A stretch of 64,000 nt of DNA from Streptomyces gardneri (lineage in GTDB: Bacteria; Actinomycetota; Actinomycetes; Streptomycetales; Streptomycetaceae), in contig NZ_BJMN01000025.1 of NCBI RefSeq assembly GCF_006539185.1, positions 1-64,000 on the forward strand, written 5' to 3'. The position numbers and the translations under genes are program-made. Position 1 is the stretch's first letter; each line of letters begins with the position of its first letter. The notes beneath the pieces are model-generated. The model searched no databases. It was not told the DNA's origin and saw only the letters and a program-made list of their open reading frames with translations. This document shows positions 41,913-49,796 of the stretch, one piece after another.

Positions 41913-43115
41913 ATGAGCAACGACCAGCAGTACGACCCGTACGCGAACGGGCACGGGCAGCAGGGCCAGCAAGGGCACCCGCAGCAGGGCCACGACGTCA
42001 CGCAGACGTGGGAGGGCCAGACCTGGGACACCCAGTTCCAGCCCACGGTCCAGCCCGTGGCCCGGCCCGCGGCCCAGCAGCAGCCCGCGGCGTACGAGGC
42101 GCCGTACCAGGACCCGTACGCGCAGCCCGCGTACGAGCCGGCCTACGACGCCACGGCGTATCTGACGCCGCAGGGCGTGACATACGAGCAGCAGCCGCAC
42201 CAGCAGCATCAGCAGTACGCGGAGGCCCCGGCGGCACCCGTGGCGTACGACACGCCGGCGCCGGAGCCCGTGGCCCCCGCGCCTGCCCCCGCTCCCGCCC
42301 CCGTGGCCGACGCGGCGGCGCCCGGCTGGTCGTCGCCGACCACCTCCGGGAACACCCGGATCACCGACGCCCAGCGCGCGCGTGCCGAAGGCCGCTCGCC
42401 CGTGATCGAGCCCGGGTTCCAGCCGGCGGCCCTGACCGCCGTCCTCGGCCTCCTGCTCGCCGGTGGCGCCGCCCTCGGCTCGTACGGGCTGCTCGTCCCG
42501 CTCGTCCTGCTCCAGGGCCTCACCGCCGCCGGCTGGTTCCGGCTCAACGGCATGTGGCCGGCCCGGCAGGGCATCGCCCTCGCCTTCGCCGGCGGTCTCG
42601 TCGCCGACGCCGCCCTGCTCGCCGTCGGCCGGGAGCACGCGGCAGCCGCGATCCTGGGCACGCTCGGCGCCTGGGTCCTGCTCTGTCTCGTCCTCCAGCT
42701 CCGCAGCCACGCCGACCCGGACGAGCGGATGTACGGCCTGATGGCCACCATCGCCTCGGCCGCGCTGACGGTCGTCGCCGCCGGGCACCTCGGCGCCGAC
42801 CCGGACACGGTCGTCGTCGGCGGGATCGCGGTCGCCGCGACCGTCGTCGCCCGGGCGCTCCCGCTGCCCGGCCCGGTCTCCCTGATCGTCGCGCTCCTCG
42901 CGGGCGCGGGCGCCGGGATCGCGGCCGGCGGCCTGAACGACCTGGGCACCTCCGGGGCGCTGGTCGGCCTCGCGGCCGGGGTCTGCGCGCTGATCGGCCT
43001 GCGGGTGGCCAGCTACGACTACCCGTCGCGCTTCGTCCACATGACCGCGGGCATCGCGCTGCCGCTGACGGCCGCCGCGCCCGCCGTCTACCTGCTGGGC
43101 CGCGCCCTGGCCTGA
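41913..43115 (+). CDS. Multi-spanning membrane protein with Gln/Tyr/Pro-rich N terminus
   Basis: 400 aa. The first 165 residues are low-complexity, made of Gln, Pro, Ala, Tyr and Gly (GHGQQGQQGHPQQGH and APYQDPYAQPAYEPAYD), and are predicted to be disordered and cytoplasmic. The rest holds about eight hydrophobic helices in alternating short and long segments. I recognise no domain. It starts 11 nt after the MoaD-like stop, so co-expression is likely. Streptomycete genomes contain relatives with a similar layout as I recall, but no function is known to me. Confidence 0.8.
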   Translation: MSNDQQYDPYANGHGQQGQQGHPQQGHDVTQTWEGQTWDTQFQPTVQPVARPAAQQQPAAYEAPYQDPYAQPAYEPAYDATAYLTPQGVTYEQQPHQQHQQYAEAPAAPVAYDTPAPEPVAPAPAPAPAPVADAAAPGWSSPTTSGNTRITDAQRARAEGRSPVIEPGFQPAALTAVLGLLLAGGAALGSYGLLVPLVLLQGLTAAGWFRLNGMWPARQGIALAFAGGLVADAALLAVGREHAAAAILGTLGAWVLLCLVLQLRSHADPDERMYGLMATIASAALTVVAAGHLGADPDTVVVGGIAVAATVVARALPLPGPVSLIVALLAGAGAGIAAGGLNDLGTSGALVGLAAGVCALIGLRVASYDYPSRFVHMTAGIALPLTAAAPAVYLLGRALA

Positions 43116-43229
43116 GCCCGGCCGGCAGCGGCAGGGGAACCAACCGGCCCCTCGACACGTCGATCTTCGTGTCGGGGGGCCGAATACTTGTCCAGACGCG
43201 TAACTGTCTATCGGGGAGACGCACAACGC

Positions 43230-43916
43230 ATGCGAGCACTGCGGATTCTGTTGATCGTGGCCGTCGTGCTGGGCGGGGTGCTCGTCGGGATCGACCGGCT
43301 CGCCGTGGCGTACGCCGAGTCTGAGGCGGCGAGCCGGGTGAAGCTCTCCGGGGCGTCCAGCGAATCGTTCGAGGTCGACATCAAGGGCTTCCCCTTCCTC
43401 ACCCAGGTCGCGGACAAGCGGTTCGGCGAGGTCGACGTGGTGGCGAAGGGCGTCGAGGCGACGGCGGGCAGCCGGAAGATCAAGATCACCGAGCTGACGG
43501 CCGACCTCCGGGACGTGACCGTCACCGGCGACTGGGCGGGCGCGCGGGCGGGCTCGGCGTCCGGCACGGCCCTCATCTCGTACGCGGACCTCACGGCGGC
43601 CTCCGACCGCGAGGCGACCGTCGCGTACGGGGGCGACGGCAAGCTGAAGGTCACGGGCGGGGTCGAGATCATGGGCCGCACGCTGACCCGTTCGGTGCTG
43701 TCCACCGTGACCATCGTGAACGGCGACACGATCAAGGTCCGCGCCGACGAGGTGCCGGGCGAGGGCATCCCGGGTGTGGAGGAACTGGTCCGTCAGCGGA
43801 CCGACTTCGAGCGGCCGATCGGTCTGATCGCCGGGATGAAGGTGGAGAAGGTCGAGGCGACGCCGGAGGGTCTCGCGGTCGCGGTCTCGGGCAAGGACAT
43901 CGCGCTGGCGGGCTGA
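43230..43916 (+). CDS. DUF2993 (LmeA-like) envelope protein
   Basis: 228 aa. An N-terminal helix (residues about 4-23, ending AVAYA) is a signal or anchor. The rest is a beta-rich DUF2993 domain: FEVDIKGFPFLTQVADKRFGEVDVVAKGV, ISYADLTAASD and VTGGVEIMGRTLTRSV. Mycobacterial LmeA, of the same family, is a periplasmic mannosyltransferase-linked protein needed for lipomannan elongation; the streptomycete role is unknown. GGGGAG precedes the ATG. The stop codon adjoins a 32-bp tandem repeat array. Confidence 0.85.
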   Translation: MRALRILLIVAVVLGGVLVGIDRLAVAYAESEAASRVKLSGASSESFEVDIKGFPFLTQVADKRFGEVDVVAKGVEATAGSRKIKITELTADLRDVTVTGDWAGARAGSASGTALISYADLTAASDREATVAYGGDGKLKVTGGVEIMGRTLTRSVLSTVTIVNGDTIKVRADEVPGEGIPGVEELVRQRTDFERPIGLIAGMKVEKVEATPEGLAVAVSGKDIALAG

Positions 43917-44010
43917 GGCCCCCGGACTCACCGGAACAGCCAGGGGGAGGCCCCCCGACTCGCCGGAACGGCCAGGGGGAGGCCCCCCGACTCACCGGAA
44001 CGGCCAGGGG
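43916..44010 (+). repeat. 32-bp tandem repeat x3
   Basis: Three units (43916-43947, 43948-43979 and 43980-44010) share the pattern AGGCCCCCCGACTCACCGGA followed by ACGGCCAGGGGG, with a few substitutions. The array starts at the last base of the DUF2993 stop codon. There are no spacers, so it is not CRISPR. Confidence 0.9.
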
Positions 44011-44166
44011 CCCTCCGGAAACGGCCCTCTGGCCACATGTTGAGACACCCCCGTCCGATCCGCAGAAACAGAACCGGACAGCGCTGTACGGAGGCGTCCG
44101 GAGCCGACTCGTACGGTGATCGCGTCTCGCATCTCGGACGATCGCGTCTCAAAATACGACACACCG

Positions 44167-44196
44167 GTGACACGGCCGCATGTCCGTCCCTACGAT
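44167..44196 (+). promoter_or_regulatory. Promoter of the Cys leader peptide/sulfurtransferase unit
   Basis: GTGACA (44167-44172) and TACGAT (44191-44196) are spaced by 18 bp. The -10 element ends seven bases before the leader-peptide ATG, so the transcript probably starts at or next to that ATG and is leaderless. Confidence 0.6.
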
Positions 44197-44203
44197 CGAG
44201 GGC

Positions 44204-44284
44204 ATGAAGCGACAGGCGGATCTCACGAAGCGGCGGGCAGTAGACCTGTGCCGCGTCGCCGCCATGCTCTGTCGTTCAGTCTGA
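44204..44284 (+). CDS. Cys-containing leader peptide upstream of the sulfurtransferase
   Basis: 26 aa: a basic start, then KRRAVDLCRVAAMLCRSV. It matches the short actinobacterial leader peptides with an R-R-x-V-D-L-x-R-V-A pattern and Cys near the end that precede sulfur-metabolism genes. In mycobacteria, related peptides sense cysteine availability through ribosome stalling (attenuation). Here the peptide begins seven bases after a -10 element and ends 165 bp before the thiosulfate sulfurtransferase gene. Regulation of the downstream operon by cysteine supply is inferred. Confidence 0.8.
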   Translation: MKRQADLTKRRAVDLCRVAAMLCRSV

Positions 44285-44449
44285 GCGGGAGCATCGACTC
44301 CCGTATTCCCTCAGGCCCTTCGACCGCGGTCGGGGCCGACCTGTGCAGCCGTACGTACGTCCGTCGTACGCCACGCGACGACGCGTACCGCATCACAAAC
44401 CCGCACCAACCGCACCACACCGCCGCACACTGCCCCGGAGGAGAACAGC

Positions 44450-45295
44450 ATGGCTCGCAGCGACGTCCTGGTCGACGCGGACTGGGTCGAGGCCAACCTC
44501 GACAACCCGCAGGTCGCCATCGTCGAGGTTGACGAAGACACCTCGGCCTACGAGAAGAACCACATCCGCAACGCCATCCGGATCGACTGGACCCAGGACC
44601 TTCAGGACCCGGTCCGCCGTGACTTCATCGACCAGGAGGGCTTCGAGAAGCTCCTCTCGGCCAAGGGCATCGGGAACGACACCACGGTCGTCCTCTACGG
44701 CGGCAACAACAACTGGTTCGCCTCCTACGCCTACTGGTACTTCAAGCTCTACGGCCACCAGGACGTGAAGCTCCTCGACGGCGGCCGCAAGAAGTGGGAG
44801 CTCGACTCCCGCGACCTGGTCGACGGCTCCGCCGTGCCGGCCCGCCCGGCCACCGAGTACAAGGCCCAGGCCCAGGACTCCTCGATCCGCGCCTTCCGCG
44901 ACGACGTCGTGGCCGCGATCGGCGCCCAGAACCTGGTCGACGTCCGCTCGCCCGACGAGTTCTCCGGCAAGCTGCTCGCCCCGGCGCACCTCCCGCAGGA
45001 GCAGTCGCAGCGCCCCGGCCACGTGCCGAGCGCCCGCAACATCCCGTGGTCGAAGAACGCCAACGACGACGGCACCTTCAAGTCGGACGCCGAGCTCAAG
45101 GCCCTCTACGAGGACGAGCAGGTCGACCTGGCGAAGGACACCATCGCGTACTGCCGCATCGGTGAGCGCTCCGCGCTCACGTGGTTCGTCCTGCACGAGC
45201 TGCTCGAGGTCACGAACGTCAAGAACTACGACGGTTCGTGGACCGAGTACGGCTCCCTCGTCGGCGTGCCGATCGAGCTCGGCGCCAACAAGTAG
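44450..45295 (+). CDS. Thiosulfate sulfurtransferase (rhodanese, CysA/SseA type)
   Basis: 281 aa with tandem rhodanese domains. The inactive N-terminal domain ends in TVVLYGGNNNWFASYAYWYF. The C-terminal domain has the catalytic loop YCRIGERSALTWF, with Cys and the CRxGER(S/T) pattern of thiosulfate sulfurtransferases. GGAGGAG precedes the ATG. It transfers sulfane sulfur from thiosulfate to acceptors. It is followed by an SseC-like gene, as in the mycobacterial cysA-sseC pair, and preceded by a Cys leader peptide. Confidence 0.95.
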   Translation: MARSDVLVDADWVEANLDNPQVAIVEVDEDTSAYEKNHIRNAIRIDWTQDLQDPVRRDFIDQEGFEKLLSAKGIGNDTTVVLYGGNNNWFASYAYWYFKLYGHQDVKLLDGGRKKWELDSRDLVDGSAVPARPATEYKAQAQDSSIRAFRDDVVAAIGAQNLVDVRSPDEFSGKLLAPAHLPQEQSQRPGHVPSARNIPWSKNANDDGTFKSDAELKALYEDEQVDLAKDTIAYCRIGERSALTWFVLHELLEVTNVKNYDGSWTEYGSLVGVPIELGANK

Positions 45296-45340
45296 TACCG
45301 GTCGCGCGACCCCCGAATCCTCTAGGACAGGACAGAGAAC

Positions 45341-45631
45341 ATGTGTGGAGCTCAGGTCGGCGGCCCCGACGTCAGCACGCTCAAGCCCGGTGAGACGGCC
45401 ATCCAGGGCCAGGTGACCAAGGACGGCGAGCCCGTCACCGGTTACGTGCGCCTCCTCGACGGCTCCGGCGAGTTCACCGCCGAGGTCCCGACCTCGGCCA
45501 CCGGACAGTTCCGCTTCTACGCGGCCACCGGCGAGTGGACCCTGCGCGCCCTGGTTCCGGGCGCCCAGGCCGACCGCAAGGTCGTCGTCACCGAGGCCGG
45601 AAGCCTGACGGACGTGGCCATCGCGGTCTGA
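45341..45631 (+). CDS. SseC-like protein (DUF1416)
   Basis: 96 aa, a single beta-sandwich domain starting MCGAQVGGPDVSTLKPG and continuing GYVRLLDGSGEFTAEVPTSATGQFRFYAATGEWTLRALVPG. The N-terminal Cys is conserved in this family. In actinobacteria it follows the sulfurtransferase gene, here after 45 nt, and is thought to take part in sulfur transfer; its exact activity is not known. A long hairpin follows the stop. Confidence 0.9.
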   Translation: MCGAQVGGPDVSTLKPGETAIQGQVTKDGEPVTGYVRLLDGSGEFTAEVPTSATGQFRFYAATGEWTLRALVPGAQADRKVVVTEAGSLTDVAIAV

Positions 45632-45665
45632 TCCGCGAGCGCGGTGACACACCGCACCCGAACGG

Positions 45666-45740
45666 CCGGAGGGCCGTGCCTCCTGGGGGGTTGGACGCCA
45701 TCACCAGGACTTGAGGCACGGTCCTCCGGTCATTTTCTTC
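45666..45740 (+). terminator. Terminator after the sulfurtransferase operon
   Basis: Arms at 45666-45682 and 45713-45729 pair over 17 bp (one G-T pair) around a 30-nt loop, followed by TCATTTTCTTCT. Confidence 0.75.
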
Positions 45741-45778
45741 TCCGTGCCCGCCGCGCCGCCCGGACGTACGCTGAAGGT

Positions 45779-46045
45779 GTGTACGCACGCCGTCGCCACG
45801 TCTACTTCTGGATGATGGGCGCCTGCCTGGTGCTTTTCGTGGGCGCCTGGGCCGTCGTGCGGCTCTTCTCGATGCCGGTGGCGGTCGGGATGTGCGTCGT
45901 CGCCATGGTCATCCCCCCGTTCGCCGCGATGATGGCGAACCGTCGGGGACCGGAGGACCGCTGGTGGGACGACCCTTCCGGGGACCCGAAGTCGGACGAG
46001 TGGTGGGACGAACTCGACGGCAAGAAGCGGCCCCGCGAGCGCTGA
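45779..46045 (+). CDS. DUF3099 small membrane protein
   Basis: 88 aa from the GTG at 45779. TACGCT lies about eight bases upstream as a likely -10 element, suggesting a leaderless message. Two hydrophobic helices (about residues 9-28 and 31-50) are followed by a charged Trp-rich tail (EDRWWDDPSGDPKSDEWWDEL). This pattern is the actinobacterial DUF3099 family of unknown function. It is convergent with the DsrE-like gene 16 bp away. Confidence 0.82.
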   Translation: MYARRRHVYFWMMGACLVLFVGAWAVVRLFSMPVAVGMCVVAMVIPPFAAMMANRRGPEDRWWDDPSGDPKSDEWWDELDGKKRPRER

Positions 46046-46061
46046 GGGCTCGCCGGCGCCG

Positions 46062-46424
46062 TCAGTAGACGAGGGCCTGGGTCCCGTCCGCCATGACCTC
46101 CTGGACGAAGACCTGGGCGCCCGCGATGCGGATGCCGTCCAGGACGTCCTTCTCCGTGATCTCGCGGCGGGTCGCGCACTGCGTGCAGAGCGTCACGCGG
46201 CCGGCCGCCAGGACCGCGTCGATCAGGTCCGGCAGGGGCGCGGCGTGCGGCAGCTCGAACTCGGCCGCGCGGCCCGGGAGGGCGAACCACGAGGACTCGC
46301 CGGTCAGCCAGAGCGACACCTCGACGCCGCTGGCGACGGCGACGGCGGCCACCGTGAAGGCCTGCGAGCAGCGTTCGGGGGCGTCGGCCCCTGCGGTCAC
46401 CTTGATCACGAGCTTCTTCGCCAT
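46062..46424 (-). CDS. DsrE-like family protein
   Basis: 120 aa. The fold pattern LVIKVTAGADAPERCSQAFTVAAVAVASGVEVSLWLTGES is that of DsrE/DsrF-like sulfur-carrier proteins. Two Cys in VTLCTQCATRREI could form a redox or persulfide site. The ATG lies next to a TACAGT -10-like word, suggesting leaderless transcription. It is near the sulfurtransferase genes, so a sulfur relay role is possible but not shown. Confidence 0.82.
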   Translation of the reverse strand: MAKKLVIKVTAGADAPERCSQAFTVAAVAVASGVEVSLWLTGESSWFALPGRAAEFELPHAAPLPDLIDAVLAAGRVTLCTQCATRREITEKDVLDGIRIAGAQVFVQEVMADGTQALVY

Positions 46425-46528
46425 ATGCCGAACTGTAATGCGCGCCGCCGCAACCCCTTGTGCCCCTCGCGTGTCAGCTGGGTACGCGGGTGATCGGAAA
46501 CCGCGCTTCAGGTCTCGTGGGGGGACTC

Positions 46529-47332
46529 TTGAGCATCGAAGAAAGTATCCAAAGTCCGGATACGGCACCGCCGCCGGAGTCGGAGACGGCGACGGAACCA
46601 GCACCTCCGGTCATCCGGCCGCGCCGTCGTGTCCTCCGTACCGTCGGGCTCATCGCCGTCGCCGCCGTCCTCGGCCTCGTCGGCGGCACCGCCGTCGGCT
46701 ACGGCATCCAGGCCGAGCGCGAACCGACGCCGCTGGCGGCGCTGAACCAGCCGCCCCTCGTCCACCCGAAGCCGCTCCCGAAGGGCCAGGAGCCCGAGCC
46801 GCTCCCCGAGGCCGAGGACCGCCAGGCGAAGTGGGACGGAGACCTGCGGAAGCTGTTGGTGCCGCGCCCGAAGGGGGCGCGGGCCGACGGCCAGGACGGG
46901 TGGCAGTCGGTGGCCGAGTACGCCAACGGGTTCACCCGGCCCGAATGGACGCTGAGATCCGAACTCGCCCTGGGCGTCCGGCGGATCGCGGCCCGGTCGT
47001 GGCGTACCGGCGAGGACCGGTGGGTCAAGGTCAGCCTCGTCCAGTACCGCGCCAAGTCCGTGGTCGGTGCGCTGAGGCACGTGACGCATGAGCAGGCCTT
47101 CGCGAGCCGGGAAGAGGAGGCAGGCGACTTCGGCGAAGAGGTGAAGGGCTCCGGGAACGGCCGCTATTACGTCTACCCGGTGCGGCGCAAGGCGGGCCAC
47201 CTCGACTTCCACCATGCCCGCGCCGTGATCCAGCGCGGGGACATCGCGATCATCATCCTCATGTCCGACTCGCGGAAGATCGCCGAGAAGGACATCCGTT
47301 CCCTGGCCGAGCAGCAGCTGGAGCGCCTGTGA
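46529..47332 (+). CDS. Membrane-anchored hypothetical protein, paralogue 1 of 3
   Basis: 267 aa from a TTG at 46529, with GGGGGGAC upstream. An acidic, Pro-rich cytoplasmic tail is followed by basic residues (RPRRRVLR) and one membrane helix (about residues 34-58, GLIAVAAVLGLVGGTAVGYG). The extracellular domain contains a KLLVPRPKGARA segment equivalent to KLLLPVPDGYEL and QLLLPAPAGATV in the next two proteins. I recognise no known domain. The stop overlaps the next start by four bases, so the three genes are coupled. Confidence 0.8.
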   Translation: MSIEESIQSPDTAPPPESETATEPAPPVIRPRRRVLRTVGLIAVAAVLGLVGGTAVGYGIQAEREPTPLAALNQPPLVHPKPLPKGQEPEPLPEAEDRQAKWDGDLRKLLVPRPKGARADGQDGWQSVAEYANGFTRPEWTLRSELALGVRRIAARSWRTGEDRWVKVSLVQYRAKSVVGALRHVTHEQAFASREEEAGDFGEEVKGSGNGRYYVYPVRRKAGHLDFHHARAVIQRGDIAIIILMSDSRKIAEKDIRSLAEQQLERL

Positions 47333-48108
47333 GCGAGCAGACCACGGGCCGCACGCGCCGGCTCCTGGCGAACGCCCTGACCGCCGCGCTCGTGCTCGGG
47401 GCCGTCGGCGGCGGTGTCGCGTACACCGCCGGCGCCGTCGACCGCGCCGACCGGACGGCGCCCACCGTGGGATGGGCGGAACACTCCGCGCCCCCGACCC
47501 CCGAGGATCCGGCCGCCGGCTTCGCCGAGGGCCGGGCCTCGACGCCGCTGAGCAAGCTCCTCCTGCCCGTACCGGACGGCTATGAGCTCGGTGCGGACAT
47601 CGAGGGGCACGGAAACGACGACGAGATCGCGGCGGAGAAGGCCGTGGCGCTGTTCAAGCAGACCAGCAGGGGCCTCTACGGCAAGGAGCGCCGCGAGTAC
47701 GAGAAGGAGATCGACAAGCTCGGGATCCAGGGCATGGCGATGCGCTCGTACGCCACGGAGGAAGGGACCCTCCACGCGGAGGTGGAGGTCCTGCGGATGA
47801 AGGACAGGAAGGCGGTCCGTGAGTTCTTCGAGTTCCGCAAGGACTTCCTCGACTTCTTGAAGCTGCGCAAGGGGCCGAAGGTCAAGGGCCACACGAAGAA
47901 CTCCGCCTGCCACCTGGGGCCCGAGCCGAAGGCCCCCGAGGGCAGGGACGGGGAGGTCCCGCTGCAGGAGATGGTCTGCGCGGCGTACGACGGCGAGATC
48001 CTGGTCACCGTGAAGGCGGCCGGCGCCGAGCCCTTCGACAAGAAGGCGGTCGCGGAGCTCCTGGAGAAGCAGCTCCGTCACATCGAGTCCCCGGGGGAGT
48101 ACGTATGA
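47329..48108 (+). CDS. Membrane-anchored hypothetical protein, paralogue 2 of 3
   Basis: 259 aa from a GTG overlapping the upstream stop. One membrane helix (about residues 12-34) follows a basic N terminus (GRTRRLLANALTAALVLGAVGGG). The extracellular part has the shared KLLLPVPDGYELG motif, a highly charged middle section (KERREYEKEIDKLG) and two Cys (NSACHLGP and EMVCAAY) that may form a disulfide. The last 20 residues (DKKAVAELLEKQLRHIESP) resemble EKDIRSLAEQQLERL of paralogue 1. Unknown function. Confidence 0.8.
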   Translation: MSEQTTGRTRRLLANALTAALVLGAVGGGVAYTAGAVDRADRTAPTVGWAEHSAPPTPEDPAAGFAEGRASTPLSKLLLPVPDGYELGADIEGHGNDDEIAAEKAVALFKQTSRGLYGKERREYEKEIDKLGIQGMAMRSYATEEGTLHAEVEVLRMKDRKAVREFFEFRKDFLDFLKLRKGPKVKGHTKNSACHLGPEPKAPEGRDGEVPLQEMVCAAYDGEILVTVKAAGAEPFDKKAVAELLEKQLRHIESPGEYV

Positions 48109-48941
48109 CCGAGCAGCTCGCGGAGGAACGGGCGGAGGCGGAGCCGCAGGCCGAACCGGCGGCACCGGCCCCCGCCGCCCCCGGCAGGACCCGCCGCGCC
48201 CTGTGGGCCGTCGCCCGCTGGACGGCCGCCGTCGTCGTCTGCGGAGGCGTCGGCGCCGGTACGGCCATGGGGATCACCGCCCTCGACCGGACCGACGTGC
48301 CCGGACTCGCGACCGAGAGCGACGGCCGCTGGGAGTACCCGCGGCTCCGGCTGCCCGCCCTCCCGGCGGAGCGGCCGCGCCCTTTCACGGACGGCAACGA
48401 GGGCGAGATCCACTACGCCGACGTACGGCAGCTGCTGCTGCCCGCTCCGGCAGGCGCCACCGTCGACCCCGGGCTGAACGGCGGCTGGGTCACCGAGGAG
48501 GCCTTCCTCTCCGGATACGGGAAGGAGCAGCGCGCCAGGGTGGCACAGGTCCTGCGGGACTCGGCCCTCCGCCACATCACCGCCCGCGCCTGGACGATGC
48601 CGGACGGCACGACGACCCGGGTCCATCTGCTGAAGTTCACCTCCGTGGCCTTCGCCGACCAGTTCAGGGTCGATGCCGTGCAGGCCGGCGAGGCGGAGGA
48701 GGCCCTGCCCGCAGGGGTCTCCGAAGGAGAGATCGTCGAAGGGTCGGCGGGTGACGTGCGGATTCCGGACGTCACCGCGTACGCGTACCGGGAGGCGAAG
48801 CCGTACGGCCCCGAGCAGACCCTCTGGGCCTACGTCACGGCGGGCGACACGGTCGCGCTGATCACCCAGACCCGGAAGGGCGGGGCGCTCGCCGTGCCCT
48901 TCCAGCAGACCCTCGTCCTCCAGGCGCAGCTGCTCGGCTGA
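48105..48941 (+). CDS. Membrane-anchored hypothetical protein, paralogue 3 of 3
   Basis: 278 aa from an ATG overlapping the upstream stop. An Ala/Glu/Pro-rich cytoplasmic tail is followed by a helix (about residues 32-58) and an extracellular domain beginning GRWEYPRLRLPALP. The shared QLLLPAPAGATVDPGLNGG segment and a strand pattern like paralogue 1 (TTRVHLLKFTSVAFADQF against WVKVSLVQYRAKSVVGAL) indicate common ancestry. A hairpin follows the stop. Function unknown. Confidence 0.8.
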   Translation: MTEQLAEERAEAEPQAEPAAPAPAAPGRTRRALWAVARWTAAVVVCGGVGAGTAMGITALDRTDVPGLATESDGRWEYPRLRLPALPAERPRPFTDGNEGEIHYADVRQLLLPAPAGATVDPGLNGGWVTEEAFLSGYGKEQRARVAQVLRDSALRHITARAWTMPDGTTTRVHLLKFTSVAFADQFRVDAVQAGEAEEALPAGVSEGEIVEGSAGDVRIPDVTAYAYREAKPYGPEQTLWAYVTAGDTVALITQTRKGGALAVPFQQTLVLQAQLLG

Positions 48942-48980
48942 GCGAGATCGTGACGCCGCGTCGCTAGACCCACCTCACAG

Positions 48981-49003
48981 AGTGGGCCGGGCCCCCGCCC
49001 ACT
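48981..49003 (+). terminator. Hairpin after the three-paralogue operon
   Basis: AGTGGGC and GCCCACT form a 7-bp outer stem, 40 bp after the stop, directly before a TAAGCT -10-like word of the next gene. Confidence 0.5.
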
Positions 49004-49054
49004 AAGCTGGGGTCCGGCCCGTTCCGCCTTCACCGCTCAGTCGAGGAGCACCCT

Positions 49055-49153
49055 GTGATCATTTTCTTCGAAGTCCTGCTGGTCCTCGTCGCTGTCGGCG
49101 TGCTCGCCTTCACCGGACTGGCCGTGAAGAAGCTGTACCAGGGCCAGCGCTAA
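49055..49153 (+). CDS. 32-aa single-helix membrane peptide
   Basis: GTG start with GAGGAG six bases upstream; 32 aa: a hydrophobic helix IIFFEVLLVLVAVGVLAFTG followed by a basic tail (VKKLYQGQR). It is too short for standard gene calling. The strong ribosome site, the clean helix-plus-basic-tail design and the position 28 nt before the nitrobindin gene support expression. Topology should be outside-in, with a positive cytoplasmic C terminus. Function unknown. Confidence 0.75.
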   Translation: MIIFFEVLLVLVAVGVLAFTGLAVKKLYQGQR

Positions 49154-49181
49154 CCACTTCTAGAGAACGCCAGAGCTGCTC

Positions 49182-49754
49182 ATGATCGAGATCCCGTCCG
49201 ACCTCAACCCGGACCTCGTCCCCCTCGCGTTCCTGCTCGGTACGTGGGAGGGCGCGGGCGTCTCCGACTTCCCCGGCGCCGAGAAGTGCAACTTCGGCCA
49301 GTCCGTGACGTTCAGCCACGACGGCCGGGACTTCATCGAGTACCACTCGCACTCCTGGGTCCTCGACAACGACGGCAACAAGGTCCGTCCGCTGGAGAGC
49401 GAGAGCGGCTACTGGCGCATCGACAAGAACCGCCAGGTCGAGGTCGTCATGGTCCGTGACCAGGGCATCGTCGAGATCTGGTACGGCGAGCTCGCCGACC
49501 AGAAGCCGCAGATCGACCTCGCGACGGACGCCGTCGCCCGGACCGAGGCCGCGAGCCCGTACAGCGGTGGCAAGCGTCTCTACGGCTACGTCAAGAGCGA
49601 CCTCATGTGGGTCGGCGAGAAGGCGACCCCCGAGGTCACGCTCCGCCCCTACATGTCGGCGCACCTGAAGAAGGTCGTGACGCCCGAGGAGGTCGCGGAG
49701 ATGGCCCGTAACCTCGGCGACCTGCCGGACGACGGCATCGCCTTCTTCCGCTAG
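49182..49754 (+). CDS. Nitrobindin-like heme-binding beta-barrel protein
   Basis: 190 aa. The family motif GxWxGxG is present as LGTWEGAGVSDFPG. A ten-stranded barrel is suggested by alternating hydrophobic strands (GRDFIEYHSHSW, SGYWRIDKNRQVEVVMV), and a C-terminal His in RPYMSAHLKKV is the likely proximal heme ligand. Nitrobindins bind ferric heme and isomerise peroxynitrite. It is 42 nt before the nur-like gene, with possible co-transcription with the 32-aa peptide. Confidence 0.9.
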   Translation: MIEIPSDLNPDLVPLAFLLGTWEGAGVSDFPGAEKCNFGQSVTFSHDGRDFIEYHSHSWVLDNDGNKVRPLESESGYWRIDKNRQVEVVMVRDQGIVEIWYGELADQKPQIDLATDAVARTEAASPYSGGKRLYGYVKSDLMWVGEKATPEVTLRPYMSAHLKKVVTPEEVAEMARNLGDLPDDGIAFFR

Positions 49755-49796
49755 GCATCTGGGGGTGGCGCACCGCGCCCTCCTACACTGGAGGGC

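Noticed and set aside
43916..44010. CRISPR-like direct repeats
   Set aside because: The 32-bp units are contiguous with no spacers, and no cas genes are nearby.
44116..44532. Longer frame covering the leader peptide region
   Set aside because: It lacks a ribosome site, overlaps the sulfurtransferase start in another frame and has random-like composition.
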